Made by a program: the position numbers and the translations under genes. Shown here one piece after another: positions 17,410 through 24,568 of a DNA stretch of 42,376 nt. Origin of the DNA: Lachnospiraceae bacterium. GTDB taxonomy: Bacteria > Bacillota > Clostridia > Lachnospirales > Lachnospiraceae. Each line of letters starts with the position of its first letter. Within the stretch, counting starts at the first letter, position 1. The stretch spans positions 1-42,376 of the forward strand of contig JAFLTD010000013.1 in NCBI GenBank assembly GCA_022510625.1. Direction: 5' to 3'. The notes under the pieces are model-generated. The model was not told the DNA's origin. It did not search any database and was given only the letters and a program-made list of their open reading frames with translations.

Positions 17410-17462
17410 TTCGTTGTAAAAAGTGTAGTGAGATGACAAAAGTTCGTTATAAAAAGTGTAAT
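17410..17462. repeat. Two 20-bp direct repeats in the exoIII / CPBP divergent region
   Basis: TTCGTTGTAAAAAGTGTAGT (17410-17429) and TTCGTTATAAAAAGTGTAAT (17443-17462) differ at two positions and start 33 bp apart, about three helical turns. They lie between divergent genes and look like a paired regulator site. No perfect -35/-10 pair is evident beside them. Confidence 0.55.
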
Positions 17463-17561
17463 ATTAAGAAGAGTAAAGCACCCGCCTGAAGATTTGCCAT
17501 CCCCCGTATCGTTTTATAGAAAAGGGAGAAATGAGCGGAACGGATAAGGAGGTTCACGAAA

Positions 17562-18437
17562 ATGAGCGAAGAAAAAACACGCCCCAGCACGGCAAAAACC
17601 ATAGCAGCCATTATATTGGCAATCGTTATTCTTGTGATAGCGCAGATCATAGCCGAAGTAATTGGGAGTTTAGTTGTGATGCTGCCGGGAATACCGATGG
17701 CAGCAGGAAATGCGATTACCGGTATTGTCTATCCTGTTTTTGCTTTGTTGGGAGTAAAACTCTTATGTAACAGACTGTTGAGAATGTCGTTGAACGATTG
17801 CAAAATGCCAAGATTCTCTTTGCGTCCAATCTGGGTAGCTGCGGCAGTCATTATGCCATGCTTGGTCTCTCTTGTTTTGTGCTTGACACCGGGACACTGG
17901 CAAAATAATATGTTGAATAGAAGCGAGATTTCGCAGATTGTCACAAGCGCAATCTTTTTTTCCGGCATGGGAGCCGGTCTTGTGGAGGAAATGATATTCA
18001 GAGGCGTGATTATGAGTACGCTGGAAAAGCGCTGTAACAAATTTGTGGCAATTTTCGCACCCTCTGTACTGTTTGGTTTGGTTCATATCATCGGAAGCGA
18101 TTTGGATTTGCCAAGCATTATCCAATTGATCATAGCCGGCAGCGTAGTAGGCATTTTGTTTTCTCTGGTGACATATGAAAGCGGGAATGTCTGGAACAGT
18201 GCAGTAATGCATGCGATATGGAATATTATTATGATCGGCCGCATTCTTCAGATCAGTGAGAGTGCAGAAGAATTCACTATTTACAACTATGTTTTGGATA
18301 CCGATTCCTTTTTGATAACGGGAGGAGATTTTGGTGTAGAGGCATCCATTGTTGCCGTTTTGACATATCTTGTTTTTGCTGCGTTAGCGATTTATCTTAT
18401 GAGAAAAAGGGGAGAGTCGGTTTCAGAAATGTTGTGA
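17562..18437 (+). CDS. CPBP family intramembrane metalloprotease
   Basis: This 291-residue protein has about eight membrane segments. The CPBP (CAAX protease and bacteriocin-processing) motifs are present: EEMIFRG near residue 146 (motif 1, two Glu), VLFGLVH near 167 (motif 2, His) and NSAVMHAIWN near 213 (motif 3, His/Asn). Members cleave peptides within the membrane; in Firmicutes some protect against or process bacteriocins. No bacteriocin gene is adjacent. ATG 17562 has AAGGAGG nine bases upstream. The next gene, a lipoprotein, starts 40 bases after its stop, so the two are probably co-transcribed. Confidence 0.88.
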   Translation: MSEEKTRPSTAKTIAAIILAIVILVIAQIIAEVIGSLVVMLPGIPMAAGNAITGIVYPVFALLGVKLLCNRLLRMSLNDCKMPRFSLRPIWVAAAVIMPCLVSLVLCLTPGHWQNNMLNRSEISQIVTSAIFFSGMGAGLVEEMIFRGVIMSTLEKRCNKFVAIFAPSVLFGLVHIIGSDLDLPSIIQLIIAGSVVGILFSLVTYESGNVWNSAVMHAIWNIIMIGRILQISESAEEFTIYNYVLDTDSFLITGGDFGVEASIVAVLTYLVFAALAIYLMRKRGESVSEML

Positions 18438-18477
18438 TAGGATACATTTTGGAACACGCTGCACAGGAGAAATGATA

Positions 18478-19476
18478 ATGAAGAAATTTACAGTTGTGCT
18501 TATTATTACAATAGGACTGGCATTATACGGATGCGGCGATACATCTCAAACCGAAGAGTCTGTGATTGAAAAAGGACAAGAAATCGAGATTGACTCACCG
18601 GATATTCAGCCTGAGCAAGCACCGAAAATCGAAACGGCTAACAAATCATCTGAGAGCACAGCAGAGATTGTCAACACAGCCATTTTTCAGGGCGGACCGT
18701 ATGGGGAAATATCTTTATCTTTACCCGGCGGCTGGGGTTATGAGTTATGTCCGATGGATAGCGATGAGTTAGTGTACGGTATGTATGGAATTAAGATTTA
18801 TCCGGATGATGCAGATGACGGTTATATTGCGGTTAATTATACGGGAACTTTCGGTGTCTGTGGTATGGGTCTTGTGGAAGAAAGCGCAACAGTTGCGGGC
18901 GAGCCTGCAAGCATTGGAACTTTTGATAATCATGAATACTGGGATTTTGTTGCCTTTCAGGGGGAGTATGACGGTGTGGTTGCACTCACCTATGATGTGG
19001 ATGATTGGTGGAGTGAGTACGGTAATCAGGCATTAGATATTCTTGATACTTTAGCATATGATAAAAATGTAAAAGAAGGCGGTGCATGTATCGATAGCGA
19101 GGAGTCGGAGGTTAAGGAAATCGCGCTGTATTTTGCATTAAAAAATATTACTCCGACAGGAGCGACACTGGTATTTCGTCAGAATGATGCCAACGCTCCT
19201 AAAGGAGAACTGATGTATGGAGAAGATTATGTGATTGAAGTGCTCAAGGACGGCGAGTGGAAGGAGGCTCCGATTCCGGTGGAAGGGAATTACGCTTTTA
19301 ATGCAATTGCTATTATGCTCCCGTGTGAAGAGATATCAGAGAGGGAAGTTGACTGGGAATGGCTGTACGGCGAACTTGCACCGGGCGAATACCGGATCGG
19401 AAAGAGTGTCGATGATTTTATTGAGAGCGGTGTTTTTGATGAATATATGGTTTATGCACATTTTATCTTGAACTGA
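18478..19476 (+). CDS. Lipoprotein with C-terminal bacterial Ig-like domain
   Basis: This 332-residue protein has a lipoprotein signal peptide: KK, a hydrophobic core and the lipobox LYGC with Cys at residue 20. A Ser/Glu/Thr-rich linker follows to about residue 65. A middle domain (about 68-190) is marked by LSLPGGWGYEL and GIKIYPDDADDG. The C-terminal domain (about 210-332) with LKNITPTGATLVFRQN, GEDYVIEVLKDGEW and LAPGEYRIGK resembles the Ig-like domain found in Firmicutes surface lipoproteins (Big_14-like). ATG 18478 is eight bases after AGGAG; ATG 18472 is too close. The gene ends before the hairpin at 19526. It is probably anchored to the outer face of the membrane; its ligand is unknown. 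Confidence 0.82.
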   Translation: MKKFTVVLIITIGLALYGCGDTSQTEESVIEKGQEIEIDSPDIQPEQAPKIETANKSSESTAEIVNTAIFQGGPYGEISLSLPGGWGYELCPMDSDELVYGMYGIKIYPDDADDGYIAVNYTGTFGVCGMGLVEESATVAGEPASIGTFDNHEYWDFVAFQGEYDGVVALTYDVDDWWSEYGNQALDILDTLAYDKNVKEGGACIDSEESEVKEIALYFALKNITPTGATLVFRQNDANAPKGELMYGEDYVIEVLKDGEWKEAPIPVEGNYAFNAIAIMLPCEEISEREVDWEWLYGELAPGEYRIGKSVDDFIESGVFDEYMVYAHFILN

Positions 19477-19525
19477 AAAGGGAAGGTACTACTGTCAGAC
19501 GCTTTGGTGCTCTCAAAATATAAAG

Positions 19526-19567
19526 AGGTGTAAAGTCTAATAATTCAATAAGACTTTACACCTTGTT
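19526..19567. terminator. Bidirectional 13-bp-stem terminator
   Basis: AGGTGTAAAGTCT (19526-19538) pairs perfectly with AGACTTTACACCT (19551-19563). TTGTTT follows on the plus strand (end of the lipoprotein operon) and CTTTATATTTT on the minus strand (end of the small gene at 19588). Confidence 0.85.
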
Positions 19568-19587
19568 TCTATGTGTCTGTTTCATTG

Positions 19588-19755
19588 TTACAGAGTTATG
19601 TCTTCAACATTCACCCCCAATGATGCTAGTTTTGTAGTTGTTACTTTAATAAGATAATCAAGCTGTTCATTTTCATGACCGTTATTTGCTTTTTTAATTT
19701 GCTGTAAATCGGTATATCTGTCAATCGTAATTGCAATCAGTTCTTTATCTGACAT
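19588..19755 (-). CDS. Small 55-residue protein, unknown
   Basis: The minus-strand frame encodes MSDKELIAITIDRYTDLQQ and continues through a Lys/Asn/His-rich turn to a C-terminus LGVNVEDITL. ATG 19755 has GAAAGG nine bases upstream; an ATG three codons earlier (19764) directly abuts that site. The protein is predicted to be largely helical and soluble with no membrane segment. A consensus-like promoter (19801-19829) and a strong terminator bracket it, so it is a complete small transcription unit. It resembles no family I can name. It could be a small regulator acting on the dyad in its own promoter (inference). Confidence 0.65.
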   Translation of the reverse strand: MSDKELIAITIDRYTDLQQIKKANNGHENEQLDYLIKVTTTKLASLGVNVEDITL

Positions 19756-19780
19756 TTCGTTCATCCTTTCACCCCTTTAC

Positions 19781-19829
19781 ATATAGAATATTGTGTCTAT
19801 ATTATAGGGATTTTTTCGAAAGGTGTAAA
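19781..19829 (-). promoter_or_regulatory. Promoter and dyad of the 55-residue gene
   Basis: On the minus strand TTTACA (19829-19824), 17 bases, TATAAT (19806-19801). A perfect dyad ATATAGA-N8-TCTATAT (19781-19802) overlaps the -10 and initiation region, a typical repressor position. Confidence 0.65.
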
Positions 19830-19955
19830 GCCTTATTCAATTATCAAAGTGCCTAATATATTGTTCTTTTCGTGGGAATGCTTTCTTGAAATTCTTAGAA
19901 TAAAGCACGATCACTGTTACGAAATATAGAATTCCGATAGACGAGATTTGCTATC

Positions 19956-20017
19956 GATATAGATACTATATCAGATACATACAAAATTGACAAGAGATTT
20001 GTAAATTCTTTTATGAT
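19956..20017 (+). promoter_or_regulatory. Dyad plus probable promoter upstream of the 202-residue membrane protein
   Basis: GATATAG-ATA-CTATATC (19956-19972) lies 14 bases upstream of TTGACA (19987-19992). The best -10 is TATGAT (20012-20017) at a 19-base spacing, which is long. An activator binding at the dyad is possible. Confidence 0.4.
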
Positions 20018-20125
20018 AGCTTATAAGTAAAATGGGTGAATATAATTTATATCTGGTGGGCAGAAGTATTCGATATATTGTATAATGATAAAAAAGATTC
20101 CTATTTAAGAGGAATGAGGATTAAG

Positions 20126-20734
20126 ATGCTAAACATAATATTTATTCCATTTGCAATTGCATTATTTTTTGCATTCCGACTAATGTTCAAACGTGCCGTA
20201 TTTTATCATGCCGGGAGGAGAGAGTGGATCACCGATATAAAATGGTATCATTATACCATGTACTACGCTTTGATGACTTTCTTTACGGGAGGGCTGCTGA
20301 TACCTTTTTTCCCGGGAACGGTTATGCAGATCGGCAGATTCTATGATCTGCATCACGGAAAGACATTTGTAACGGTGTCGTCTGAAAACGATAAAGAGCT
20401 TTGGAAACTCAATACAGGGCTGCCGGACCAGGAAGATATTTTTAAATATGAAATTTTAAGTAGTGTGACACCGGCGGAACTGGTTGATGAAGTCATTCCC
20501 GAAACGATAGAATATCAGCGTAAACTTAAGCAAATGTGGGTTGATATGGGAGTGTACAGTGCCATTCAATATGATTTTGACAAAGAATTTGAAGTTCATT
20601 ACGATATAGATAATAAAAACTATTACATACTGGCGGATGGAAAAAAATTTGCTGACATAGAAGTGAAGCGGACCACTTTTTTTAAGGTAATCTACGCGCA
20701 CTATTATTGGAAGGTACTGCTGCCCGCTTCGTAG
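20126..20734 (+). CDS. Membrane protein with soluble C-terminal domain, unknown
   Basis: This protein of about 202 residues has a membrane segment at 2-22 (LNIIFIPFAIALFFAFRLMF), a second near 45-67 (YYALMTFFTGGLLIPFFPGTV) and a soluble C-terminal domain of about 120 residues with YEILSSVTPAELVDEVIPE and YDIDNKNYYILADGKKF. I do not recognise the family. The start is uncertain: ATG 20126 has TGAGG six bases before it, ATG 20114 has AAGAGGA close by, and GTG 20036 would add an unlikely N-terminus. It stands between two palindromic sites and appears to be a single gene. Confidence 0.65.
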   Translation: MLNIIFIPFAIALFFAFRLMFKRAVFYHAGRREWITDIKWYHYTMYYALMTFFTGGLLIPFFPGTVMQIGRFYDLHHGKTFVTVSSENDKELWKLNTGLPDQEDIFKYEILSSVTPAELVDEVIPETIEYQRKLKQMWVDMGVYSAIQYDFDKEFEVHYDIDNKNYYILADGKKFADIEVKRTTFFKVIYAHYYWKVLLPAS

Positions 20735-20761
20735 ATACCCTATAACTTAAAGTGGTGTAAG

Positions 20762-20777
20762 TATCATACGTATGATA
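20762..20777 (+). promoter_or_regulatory. Perfect 16-bp palindrome upstream of the 318-residue gene
   Basis: TATCATACGTATGATA is fully self-complementary. It lies 100 bases before the start at 20877. The leader from 20778 to 20876 contains a possible stem CTGA...TCAG and a CCCC that could pair with GGG of the ribosome binding site, so leader-based control is conceivable but unproven. Confidence 0.45.
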
Positions 20778-20876
20778 AAAAAGTACAAAAAAAGAACCTT
20801 TCGTGTAAAATCGATTAAGGCATCCCCACAAACTGACGATAGCTTAATCAGAGACAAGTCGGGAGGTTTTTTTCAT

Positions 20877-21833
20877 ATGGACGTACAGGCAGTTCGGTTA
20901 AGACAGATACAGGCACAGGCAGCAATTCAAATCTTACAGGCATCCACTGTGAAGAGGGCGGCCATAGGCAGCGTCAAACGCGATACGGTATCCATCTCAA
21001 AAGATGGAATGTTTACTTCTGTTTCCATTTATGCAGATGCTGTAGAGGCATATTACGGTACACGTAAAATAAGCGGAACAAATCCGGGGGCCAAGACCAA
21101 AGGCTGCAAAGATACGGAATTTCCACCCATCGACGAGGAGAAACTTGCCGAGGTCAGTCTGCCTCCCAGTTTTGATTATTTAAAGGAGACCAAACGTTAC
21201 TATCACGGACAATCCATTTCCGAATATGATTTGGTCCGTCTGGCTGTCGCCGAGGGCAAGATAGAAGTGTCGGAAGATAAAGTGCCTTTTGAAGCGGTAT
21301 CCGAAGCGTTTCGCGTGATGGTTGAAGACGAAGCGGCGCCCAAGTACGGATGGTCTTCCACCAAATATTCGGAAGACGGAAAATATACTTTTACAAGAAA
21401 AGAGGATGGGACCTATGAGTGGCACCTAGTGCAGAATGATCTTATGGGCGTCTCTCTGGACGATGTTGCAAATTGGATTGCAAGCGGCATACCTAATCGG
21501 AATATCGAAAGCCGCTATCTATATTATCTGAAGAAAAATGATCCCGAACTGTATGAGGCGGCGCAGAATATCGGCAAGGAAGTGTGCAACTACAACATGT
21601 TGACGGAGTGCTACAAGAAGGGAGTGATCGGGGAGGCACAGCACGCCTATGATTTGGATTTTCTGGCGTTTATGTTCGGCATGACCGGTGGGGAGAAGTT
21701 TTATTCCCTGCTGTGCAAGGCGAAGTCAACGGGAGATTTTGCAGACTTTTTTAAAGCTTACCAGCCGGAGGCGGCGAAAACAATGCAAGAGATCAGACTG
21801 GAACAGACCGGCAAGACCGGGGGTATTTTCTAA
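20877..21833 (+). CDS. Soluble protein of unknown function
   Basis: This 318-residue protein has no signal peptide or membrane segment. The N-terminus is a Gln/Ala-rich amphipathic helix (MDVQAVRLRQIQAQAAIQIL), followed by a Lys/Gly-rich linker (TNPGAKTKGCKDTEF). The main domain (about 100-318) contains YYHGQSISEYDLVRLAVAEG, WSSTKYSEDGKYTFTRKEDG and a helical C-terminus (FLAFMFGMTGGEKFYSLL). I cannot assign a family. ATG 20877 is preceded by GGGAGG; the frame upstream to 20772 begins inside the palindrome and is rejected. A hairpin terminator follows at 21891. The N-terminal helix recalls secreted flagellar or type III substrates, but this is only an impression. Confidence 0.7.
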   Translation: MDVQAVRLRQIQAQAAIQILQASTVKRAAIGSVKRDTVSISKDGMFTSVSIYADAVEAYYGTRKISGTNPGAKTKGCKDTEFPPIDEEKLAEVSLPPSFDYLKETKRYYHGQSISEYDLVRLAVAEGKIEVSEDKVPFEAVSEAFRVMVEDEAAPKYGWSSTKYSEDGKYTFTRKEDGTYEWHLVQNDLMGVSLDDVANWIASGIPNRNIESRYLYYLKKNDPELYEAAQNIGKEVCNYNMLTECYKKGVIGEAQHAYDLDFLAFMFGMTGGEKFYSLLCKAKSTGDFADFFKAYQPEAAKTMQEIRLEQTGKTGGIF

Positions 21834-21890
21834 AACGAGGATTTCCTCAAAAAATTTAATGGTGTACGAGATGCAAAATTGGCAATAGAC

Positions 21891-21922
21891 AGGACGTTTC
21901 CGTAGTCGGAAAGGTCCTTTTT
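21891..21922 (+). terminator. Rho-independent terminator
   Basis: AGGAC-g-TTTCCG, loop TAGT, CGGAAA-g-GTCCT, then TTTT. It ends the 318-residue gene and insulates the ECF sigma operon. Confidence 0.85.
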
Positions 21923-22024
21923 AATAATAAAAAACAGCGTATGTCAGATTTTTCATTTTTTATACGTAATAATAAGTGTCAGTAAGTAAAGGTTTCAGAA
22001 TTACAAAAGATAGGGGGAACATGA

Positions 22025-22567
22025 ATGCAGGATGATGCTAATTTCATAATTGAAATAAAAAACCGAAATGAAGAAGCTTTATGCTATATCATTGAACAAT
22101 ACGGTGGGCTTGTCAGATCTGTAATCGGTAAGCATCTCTATTTACTGGCAGAGGAACAGGAAGAATGTTTCGATGATGTATTTTTGAATATATGGGATCA
22201 TATTGACAGTTTTGATGAAAAGCGGAGCACCTTTATAAACTGGATTGCAGGGATTGCACGTTATAAGTCCATCGACTATTTAAGGCGATACCGAAAACAA
22301 TTTGAAAACGTTACGCTGACGGAGGATATTGCAGTAGAGGATAACGAATTACTTCATTTGATTGACCGGGAAATTTCGGGAGAGACAGAGGCAATTTTAC
22401 AATGTCTGAAACCTGAAGACAGGAATTTATTTGAAAAATTGTACATAGAGGAAATGACAATAGATGATGTATGTGAAAGTTTTCAGACCAATCCGAATGT
22501 AATCTATAAGAGGCTTTCCAGAGCCAGAAAAAGTATGAGGGAACGATTTCCAAAGAAGGTTACTTAG
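22025..22567 (+). CDS. ECF-type RNA polymerase sigma factor
   Basis: This 180-residue protein has sigma-70 region 2 at residues about 20-90 (EECFDDVFLNIWDHIDSFDEKRSTFINWIAGIARYKSIDYLRR) and region 4 at about 120-175 (LKPEDRNLFEKLYIEEMTIDDVCESF then VIYKRLSRARKSMRERF). Regions 1 and 3 are absent, as in extracytoplasmic-function sigma factors. ATG 22025 follows AGGGGG by eight bases; an ATG at 22021 hits a stop after four codons. The next gene, 57 bases downstream, encodes a membrane protein of the expected anti-sigma layout. The pair would respond to an envelope signal. Confidence 0.93.
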   Translation: MQDDANFIIEIKNRNEEALCYIIEQYGGLVRSVIGKHLYLLAEEQEECFDDVFLNIWDHIDSFDEKRSTFINWIAGIARYKSIDYLRRYRKQFENVTLTEDIAVEDNELLHLIDREISGETEAILQCLKPEDRNLFEKLYIEEMTIDDVCESFQTNPNVIYKRLSRARKSMRERFPKKVT

Positions 22568-22624
22568 ATTTGTACAGATTTTTTTGAATATCCATGCAGG
22601 AAAGGCGGAAACGGAGGTATATAG

Positions 22625-23335
22625 ATGAAGAATGATATTTTTGATTTGTTGAATCAGGTAGAAACAGATTTGAAAAAATATGAAATTCTTGAGCTCAGCC
22701 GGTCTGAGAAGGAAGAAAGTACAATAAGAATATTAGATAAACTTAAACAGCGAGATATACAGAATAGTCCCGTAAAAAATTCGATGCCTGTTCGAAATCA
22801 CAATTTTAAAAAATATATGGGAGCAGCCGCTATTGTTCTGATGTGTCTGTTGTCCATAGGCGGGGTCGCTTATGCAGTGACCGATGGGTTTGGTGCTTTA
22901 TTTACTTTCATAAGCGGTGGTGCAATTTATGAGACAACGGAATCGACGGATGGTGATATAGTATCTTCAAGTGTTACGGTAGTAACAATGCAGGATGAAC
23001 CGGGAATTCCTCTTTTATTGGAAGATGGCAGACTGTATTTTACCGGTGACGGAGAAAAAACAGACATTACAGATTTCGTATCAGAAACAGAGCCGTATTT
23101 CATTAATGTAATGGACGAGGAAGGAAATACGCACAGGTTTATTGTAGGAGGCAGACCGGAAGCAGAGTATTATGGCTATGCGGAAATGATTATTGACACG
23201 GAGGGTGTATTTCGTGGAGGCGCAGGCAGCTTTGGCAGTAAGATTGACATGACTGAAGGCGATCCGGAATGGTTGAAAAAAGGCCAAGATGCTGTTTTTA
23301 GTGAAACGTACGGTGTGCCTATTAAGTTACGGTAG
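22625..23335 (+). CDS. Putative membrane anti-sigma factor
   Basis: This 236-residue protein has a cytoplasmic N-terminal part (1-62, DIFDLLNQVETDLKKYEIL...STIRILDKL), one membrane helix at about 67-88 (MGAAAIVLMCLLSIGGVAYAV) and an extracytoplasmic domain (about 90-236) that is acidic and beta-rich (YFTGDGEKTDITDFV). The layout and its position directly after the ECF sigma gene suggest an anti-sigma factor that holds the sigma factor at the membrane. It lacks the zinc-binding HxxxCxxC motif of ZAS-type anti-sigmas and looks more like the DUF4179-type partners common in Clostridia. A terminator follows at once. Confidence 0.75.
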   Translation: MKNDIFDLLNQVETDLKKYEILELSRSEKEESTIRILDKLKQRDIQNSPVKNSMPVRNHNFKKYMGAAAIVLMCLLSIGGVAYAVTDGFGALFTFISGGAIYETTESTDGDIVSSSVTVVTMQDEPGIPLLLEDGRLYFTGDGEKTDITDFVSETEPYFINVMDEEGNTHRFIVGGRPEAEYYGYAEMIIDTEGVFRGGAGSFGSKIDMTEGDPEWLKKGQDAVFSETYGVPIKLR

Positions 23336-23348
23336 TCCCGGATATCCC

Positions 23349-23380
23349 AAGCCCTTGTACTAGAGTGCAAGGGCTTATTT
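23349..23380 (+). terminator. Terminator of the sigma / anti-sigma operon
   Basis: AAGCCCTTG (23349-23357) pairs with CAAGGGCTT (23368-23376), with extra pairing in the loop, followed by ATTT. The U-tract is short. Confidence 0.65.
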
Positions 23381-23434
23381 GATGCAAAAATGATGCAACT
23401 TTGATACAAGTTTGATGCCATCGCGTGATATAGT
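23381..23434 (+). promoter_or_regulatory. Four 11-bp-period direct repeats and extended -10
   Basis: GATGCAAAAAT, GATGCAACTTT, GATACAAGTTT and GATGCCATCGC begin at 23381, 23392, 23403 and 23414, exactly 11 bp apart. TGATATAGT (23426-23434) forms an extended -10 just downstream, and no consensus -35 is present. Eleven-bp repeats covering the -35 are the usual target of OmpR/PhoB-type response regulators, but none is encoded in the window. Confidence 0.6.
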
Positions 23435-23479
23435 CTATCCATAAGAAACGACAAAGGCTATATAAAAGTGGTGGAAAAT

Positions 23480-24535
23480 ATGAGACGAGAAAAAAGACCA
23501 AACATTTATCTCAGTTTATTTGTAGTAACATTCAGCGCGATCCTTACCGCCTGCGGTGCGCGAGGTGAGGCAGTTGTTGCGGTGGATTACGCGTTCCGGC
23601 AGGAGATTACCATACCCGATATTGAGGCGGAAAAAGAGGTGCAGGACTCAACACCAGAGGAAGATACCGTATCCGATATTGCTCCGAAAGATACCATATT
23701 CGATACTGTATCGGAAGATGAAGTGCAAAAACCGACACCGAACGAAGACGGTTCCATGGAGATATATTCGGCAAGAGAAATTATTTTGCTTTCTGATGAT
23801 ATGATCGTGGGACAGGTGTCGCTGAAAAATATCTTGGAAGGGAATCCGATTCTCTATGACAGGGTTATCATAGACGGATATGTTGTGGAGTGGATACTTA
23901 CGGATTATGAGGATGAGGATAACTATTTTGCAGAAGAAGGAATACTGTTGATTTCCAAAGAAGACGATGCAAAGAATACCCAAGTAATCCGTGTGCAGGG
24001 AGAAGGAGGAGGCTGGGGTCCGCCGGCCAATTTAAAAAATAAATTCGAATATATAGATGTCAATTTTGATGATGTTCCCGATCTTTTAGTCTGTACCGGA
24101 CATCACGGTAATCAGGGTGCGGTTATATATTATTGCTTTTTGCAGACCGATGAAGGATTTGTGGAAGCGCCTACATTTACTGACATACTCAACCCTTCCG
24201 TTGATACCGAAAACAAGCTGATACTCAGTCAATGGAGAAATAGCGCTTTATCGCACAGTTGGGCGGAATATAAATTTCAGAATAATGCTTATAGCATTGA
24301 CAGGGATTTGTGCGAATATGCGGAAGTGCCCGAAGACGGAAAGGATGCAAGCGATTATATATGGGTTTGGACGGTCAATGGAGAAGTGATTGGCAGAAGC
24401 GATGAGCTTTCCGAATCGGAAATTGCAGACCTTCTCTACAGCGAAAACAGAGAGTGGCGACTTGCGGATGACAGATGGCGGACGATATACAATAACGGAA
24501 TGATGGCGGACTACAGCATATATAACTCGCCGTAG
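23480..24535 (+). CDS. Lipoprotein with Glu/Thr-rich linker
   Basis: This 351-residue protein has a lipoprotein signal peptide: RREKR, a hydrophobic core and the lipobox LTAC (Cys about residue 25). Residues about 45-90 are an acidic linker with an imperfect internal duplication (EVQDSTPEED ... EVQKPTPNED). The C-terminal domain has FEYIDVNFDDVPDLLVCTG near 190, resembling a single FG-GAP-like calcium-binding repeat (D-N-D-D-x-D). ATG 23480 has GGTGG upstream; GTG 23468 would overlap that site. The start region is nearly identical in layout to the next gene. No function can be assigned beyond a surface lipoprotein. Confidence 0.78.
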   Translation: MRREKRPNIYLSLFVVTFSAILTACGARGEAVVAVDYAFRQEITIPDIEAEKEVQDSTPEEDTVSDIAPKDTIFDTVSEDEVQKPTPNEDGSMEIYSAREIILLSDDMIVGQVSLKNILEGNPILYDRVIIDGYVVEWILTDYEDEDNYFAEEGILLISKEDDAKNTQVIRVQGEGGGWGPPANLKNKFEYIDVNFDDVPDLLVCTGHHGNQGAVIYYCFLQTDEGFVEAPTFTDILNPSVDTENKLILSQWRNSALSHSWAEYKFQNNAYSIDRDLCEYAEVPEDGKDASDYIWVWTVNGEVIGRSDELSESEIADLLYSENREWRLADDRWRTIYNNGMMADYSIYNSP

Positions 24536-24568
24536 GAGTTCCCGTTTTATATGTAAATGGTGGTAAAT

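Larger units (their letters stand above)
19538..19846. repeat. Imperfect 27-bp inverted repeats bracketing a 55-residue gene
   Basis: The sequence at 19820-19846 (AAGGTGTAAAGCCTTATT...) matches the reverse complement of 19538-19564 at 24 of 27 positions by eye. The left copy is half of the terminator hairpin; the right copy supplies the -35 of the small gene. The bracketed unit of about 310 bp carries promoter, gene and terminator and could be a miniature mobile or invertible unit. Confidence 0.5.

Noticed and set aside
19538-19846. Insertion sequence
   Set aside because: Inverted repeats are present, but there is no transposase and I cannot see target-site duplications, so I report it only as an inverted-repeat unit.
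20778-20876. Cyclic-di-GMP, fluoride or cobalamin riboswitch
   Set aside because: None of the conserved cores of these classes can be found in the leader.
22021-22035. ATG at 22021 as start of the ECF sigma factor
   Set aside because: It meets a stop codon after four codons; the ATG at 22025 opens the full gene.
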